Source of the DNA: a bacterium
GTDB lineage: Bacteria; Sumerlaeota; Sumerlaeia; MVZB01
Assembly: GCA_021372575.1 (NCBI GenBank)
Contig: JAJFUE010000098.1
Coordinates: 1-36,126 of the forward strand
DNA length: 36,126 nt
Direction: 5' to 3'
The notes beneath the pieces are model-generated. The model did not search any database and was not told the origin of the DNA. It saw nothing but the letters and a program-made list of their open reading frames with translations. Position 1 is the stretch's first letter. The number at the start of each line of letters is the position of its first letter. The position numbers were made by a program, and so were the translations under genes. Shown here piece by piece: positions 33,384 to 36,126 of this stretch.

Positions 33384-34406
33384 TTAGTAGCTGAACTTGT
33401 CCAGCTTCACCTTGCCGCGGAAGATCCAGTAGATCGACACCGTGTAGGCGAGCACGAACGGCAGGCCGATGGCCGCGATGACGAGCATGACCGTGAGCGT
33501 GTAATGACTGCTCGCGGCGTTGTAGATCGTCAGATTAAACGCCGGGCCGAGCGACGAGCGGATCAGGTTCGGGAAGATGCCGAATCCGAACAGCGTAATG
33601 AGCGCCGCGATCGCGCACGCCGAGCTGATGAACGCCTCGATCGGCCGCCCGAAATGCACGGCGCGCGGGATGTTCGCGATCGCCAGCACGTTCAGCGCGA
33701 CCAGCCCCCACATGAACGGGAACCGCGTAAAATTGCCAAGCATCGACGGGATCAGCGCGAGCGTGAGGATCGTCGTCAGCACGTACATCGCGATGAAGAA
33801 CGGCACCGTGACGCGGATCCACCCCCGCACCCTCCGCTGCAGCTCCCCTTCCGTCTTCAGATACAGATAGATCGATCCGTGCATGGTGAAGATCGACAGG
33901 TTGAACACGCCGACGACGAGCGGATACGGCCGCAGCAGGTCCATGAAGCGGCCGGCGTATTCCATGTCGCGCCCGACCGGAATGCCGACGATCATGTTGC
34001 CGACGGCCACGCCGAACAGGACCGACGCGCCGATACTCGAGACGCCGAACGCCCAATCCCACAGCGTGCGCCACCAGCGCCACGCCTCCTTGCCGCGCAT
34101 CTCGATCGCCACCGCGCGGAAGATCAGCATGAACAGGACCAGCACGAACGCCAGGTAAAAGCCGGAAAACGACGTCGCGTAGGCGTGCGGGAACGCGGCG
34201 AACAGCGCGCCGCCGGCCGTCACCAGCCACACTTCGTTGCCGTCCCACACCGGCCCGATCGAGTTCATCAGCAGCCGGCGCTCGTCATCCTTGCGCGCGA
34301 ACAGGTGCAGCGCGCCGACGCCCAGGTCGAAGCCGTCGAGGATCGCGTAACCGATCAGGAGCACGCCGATCAGCAGGAACCAGATGATGTTCAGGTCAAT
34401 CGTCAT
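33384..34406 (-). CDS. cydB: Cytochrome bd quinol oxidase subunit II
   Basis: A 340-residue integral membrane protein, partner of CydA in the high-affinity terminal oxidase that reduces oxygen with quinol. The N-terminus [31 protein letters not shown] contains the conserved GFDLG motif, and NSIGPVWDGNEVWL is the second signature; about nine membrane helices follow. The ATG at 34406 has AAGGAGGCG 6-8 nt upstream. It overlaps the cydA stop by 11 nt, showing translational coupling. No cydX-like small ORF was recognised downstream; a heptamer array begins at once after the stop. Confidence 0.95.
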   Translation of the reverse strand: MTIDLNIIWFLLIGVLLIGYAILDGFDLGVGALHLFARKDDERRLLMNSIGPVWDGNEVWLVTAGGALFAAFPHAYATSFSGFYLAFVLVLFMLIFRAVAIEMRGKEAWRWWRTLWDWAFGVSSIGASVLFGVAVGNMIVGIPVGRDMEYAGRFMDLLRPYPLVVGVFNLSIFTMHGSIYLYLKTEGELQRRVRGWIRVTVPFFIAMYVLTTILTLALIPSMLGNFTRFPFMWGLVALNVLAIANIPRAVHFGRPIEAFISSACAIAALITLFGFGIFPNLIRSSLGPAFNLTIYNAASSHYTLTVMLVIAAIGLPFVLAYTVSIYWIFRGKVKLDKFSY

Positions 34407-35841
34407 GGCGCGCCTCCTTGCTGCCGTCGGTCTCATGCCATTGCGATTTGCCGCGTCGGCCTCCGGCCTCAAAGAACTCGCTCGGCGGGTGATGCGGATC
34501 GACCCCGCCGGATTCTACCGGCTCGGGCCCGCCGCGGATTTTGCGGTCGAGCACATAGATGAAAAGCATGAACAGCATGGCATAGACGGCGCTGAACATG
34601 ATGAGCGAGAACATGATTTCAGCCGAACCGACGGCCGGCGACGCCGCCGTCGCGGTGCGCATCAGGCCGTACACAATCCACGGCTGGCGGCCGATCTCGG
34701 CGACGATCCAGCCGGCCTCGTTGGCGATGAACGGGCCCGCGACCGCAAACACGAAAATCCACATCAGCCAGCGCTGCTCGAATAATGTGCCCCGCCACAA
34801 CAGAAACAATCCCAGCAGCGTGATCGCGATGAAGAACATCCCGAGCGCGATCATGAGGTGATACATCTGGAACGTCGGCTGGACCGGCGGCCAGTCGGCG
34901 CGCGGGACTTTGTCGAGGCCCGTGACCGGCTGTTTCGGATCGAAATACGTCATGAGGCTCAGCAGCCCGGGGATCGCGACGTGCGCGCGGACGACGCCCT
35001 GCTTTTCATCCGGAATGCCGAACAGTGAAAGCGGCGTGTAGGGCTTGGTTTCAAAAATCCCTTCCATCGCGGCCATCTTGGGCGGCTGGTATTTCACGAC
35101 GACGCGCGCGCTCCAATCGCCGGTGAGGAGTTGCGCCAGGCTGACGATCGCGCCCCAGACGAGCGCGATCGTGAACGCGCGCCGCGCCAGCTTCAGGTGC
35201 CGGCCTTTCACAATGTAATAGGCGGTGATGCTCATGACGAAAAACGCGCCGAGGATAAAAGCTCCGATCAGCGTGTGGATCAGGCGCGACGGCGCCGACG
35301 GATTGAACACGACCGCCCAGAAGCTCGCCGTCTCGGCGCGCGGCCCGAATGGCGTCTGCACGAGATGATACCCCGCCGGCGTCTGCATCCAACTGTTGGC
35401 CACGACGATCCAGATCGCCGAGAAGATCGACCCGAGCGCGACCATCACGGTCGAAAAGAAATGCATGCGCGGACCGACGCGGTCCCATCCAAACAGCAAT
35501 ATCGCAAGAAAACCCGACTCGAGGAAGAACGCGAAGATGCCCTCGGCCGCAAGCGCCGCGCCGAACACATCGCCCACATACCGCGAATACGAGCTCCAGT
35601 TCGTGCCGAACTGGAATTCCATCACGATCCCGCTGGCGACGCCCATGGCGAACACCAACCCGAAAATGCGCGTCCAGAATTTCGTCATCGCCTCATAGAT
35701 CGGGTCGCCGGTCTTGAGGAACATCCCTTCCATGAACACCAGCATCACGCCCAGCCCGATCGAGAGCGGCGGGAACAGGTAATGGAACATGATGGTCAGG
35801 CCGAACTGGATGCGCGCGAGCAAGACGACATCAGGGCTCAT
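34396..35841 (-). CDS. cydA: Cytochrome bd quinol oxidase subunit I
   Basis: A 481-residue haem-bearing subunit with the quinol site. His20 in FHYLFPP matches the high-spin haem ligand, and the Glu pair in [14 protein letters not shown] matches the proton/haem channel region. The b558 ligands probably are His in [10 protein letters not shown] and Met in [29 protein letters not shown] is the conserved C-terminal signature. The Q-loop is of the short type, which is linked in part of the family to cyanide-insensitive oxidases. The start at 35841 has GGGAGAGG about 5 nt upstream. The C-terminal tail ([17 protein letters not shown]) is polar. cydDC assembly genes are not in the window. Confidence 0.95.
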   Translation of the reverse strand: MSPDVVLLARIQFGLTIMFHYLFPPLSIGLGVMLVFMEGMFLKTGDPIYEAMTKFWTRIFGLVFAMGVASGIVMEFQFGTNWSSYSRYVGDVFGAALAAEGIFAFFLESGFLAILLFGWDRVGPRMHFFSTVMVALGSIFSAIWIVVANSWMQTPAGYHLVQTPFGPRAETASFWAVVFNPSAPSRLIHTLIGAFILGAFFVMSITAYYIVKGRHLKLARRAFTIALVWGAIVSLAQLLTGDWSARVVVKYQPPKMAAMEGIFETKPYTPLSLFGIPDEKQGVVRAHVAIPGLLSLMTYFDPKQPVTGLDKVPRADWPPVQPTFQMYHLMIALGMFFIAITLLGLFLLWRGTLFEQRWLMWIFVFAVAGPFIANEAGWIVAEIGRQPWIVYGLMRTATAASPAVGSAEIMFSLIMFSAVYAMLFMLFIYVLDRKIRGGPEPVESGGVDPHHPPSEFFEAGGRRGKSQWHETDGSKEARHDD

Positions 35842-35939
35842 GGCGACCTCTCCCGGGCGAATCATTTCAACGTGAAAAGGTTATCAATACATCAATCCGG
35901 AAATAGTGTACGAGACGCTTGGTGCATAACGCAATATTT

Positions 35940-35968
35940 TGAACGCGATCCGCAATCATCCGCGTTCA
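35940..35968. promoter_or_regulatory. Perfect inverted repeat upstream of cydA
   Basis: TGAACGCG (35940-35947) and CGCGTTCA (35961-35968) with a 13-nt spacer, about 100 nt upstream of the cydA start. It could be an operator or the end of an upstream transcript; no T-run follows, so neither is established. Confidence 0.4.
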
Positions 35969-36041
35969 ATGTATGTGTTCAGCGCCTTCTTTAAAACCGT
36001 TGAAACAGGAGGCTCTTGCAAAAAGGAAAAAACCTAATGTG

Positions 36042-36126
36042 ATAGGGGTAGGGAGAGCCTTCCGACTCCCCCTCCCTCCGAACCGGACGGGCGGGTCTCC
36101 CGCATCCGGCTCTCCGGTCGGTGGTT
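36042..36126 (-). mobile_element. 3' end of a group II intron (domains V and VI), truncated by window edge
   Basis: On the minus strand, 36112-36080 reads as domain V: GAGCCGGATG...GTCCGGTTC, with the AGC catalytic triad, a GC-rich upper stem with a GAGA-type cap, and an asymmetric bulge. Domain VI follows with an 8-bp stem (AGGGGGAG/CTCTCCCT) and the CCTACCCCTAT end. The candidate branch-point A is 36049 and the 3' splice site is near 36042. The reverse transcriptase/maturase gene would lie beyond the right edge. The insertion is upstream of cydA in the same orientation. Confidence 0.85.

Noticed and set aside
35881-35897. Possible FNR box upstream of cydA (TTGAT on the minus strand twice)
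   Set aside because: The two TTGAT copies are in direct, not inverted, orientation, so the TTGAT-N4-ATCAA pattern is not met.

Overview
The window is about 36 kb of GC-rich bacterial chromosome from a Gram-negative (diderm) heterotroph. A heptose adenylyltransferase (RfaE2 type), a polyprenyl glycosylphosphotransferase, cytochrome bd oxidase and many Sec-exported surface-type proteins support this. The mix of ELWxDGT-repeat protein, serpin, HEAT/TPR exported proteins, beta-helix paralogues, a pseudopilin-like C-terminus ending in a YDPTNGTVSAGDIV motif, and many intergenic palindromes is reminiscent of Planctomycetota, Sumerlaeota or related lineages. No marker here settles the phylum. No rRNA, complete tRNA or CRISPR array was seen.

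Layout: (1) 1-6.9 kb is a galactose-related block: the end of galactokinase, a convergent secreted GH27 alpha-galactosidase, a large ELWxDGT protein, then a divergent pair (exported TPR-like protein and PII signal protein). (2) 7-10.2 kb is an accessory patch on the minus strand: SUKH protein, HEPN/MNT nucleotidyltransferase pair and an orphan initiating sugar transferase, preceded by a palindrome-rich intergenic stretch. (3) 10.3-19.5 kb is mostly housekeeping: HEAT protein, secreted serpin, trigger factor, ClpP, an AmaP/Asp23-like membrane protein, heptose-phosphate adenylyltransferase, CHAD protein, zinc-ribbon protein and an NAD-type isocitrate dehydrogenase-family enzyme. (4) 19.6-28.2 kb holds four tandem paralogous secreted beta-helix proteins, each with its own terminator and an AT-rich leader, followed upstream by an orphan DNA methyltransferase. 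(5) 28.3-32.7 kb has a membrane/pseudopilin-like protein bracketed by direct repeats and a 1037-residue TPR protein. (6) 32.8-36.1 kb has a YbaK-type deacylase, cydAB, and the 3' end of a group II intron at the right edge.

The most unusual parts are the beta-helix quartet and the short intergenic repeats. A decayed 3' fragment of the neighbouring methyltransferase gene lies between the third and fourth paralogues. This indicates that a [methyltransferase 3' end + beta-helix gene + terminator] unit of about 2 kb was tandemly duplicated. Separately, intergenic regions carry heptanucleotide arrays (ATGATGA, GTGCTGA, GTCCTGA, GTGCGGA), three of which begin at or within 2 nt of a stop codon. They also carry a GATTAC/GAGCAC hexamer family and several palindromic elements.

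Functional links: the alpha-galactosidase could release galactose for galactokinase. Trigger factor and ClpP form a protein-quality-control pair. Heptose activation and the glycosylphosphotransferase both serve the cell surface. All functions are inferred from sequence motifs read by eye; no database search was run.
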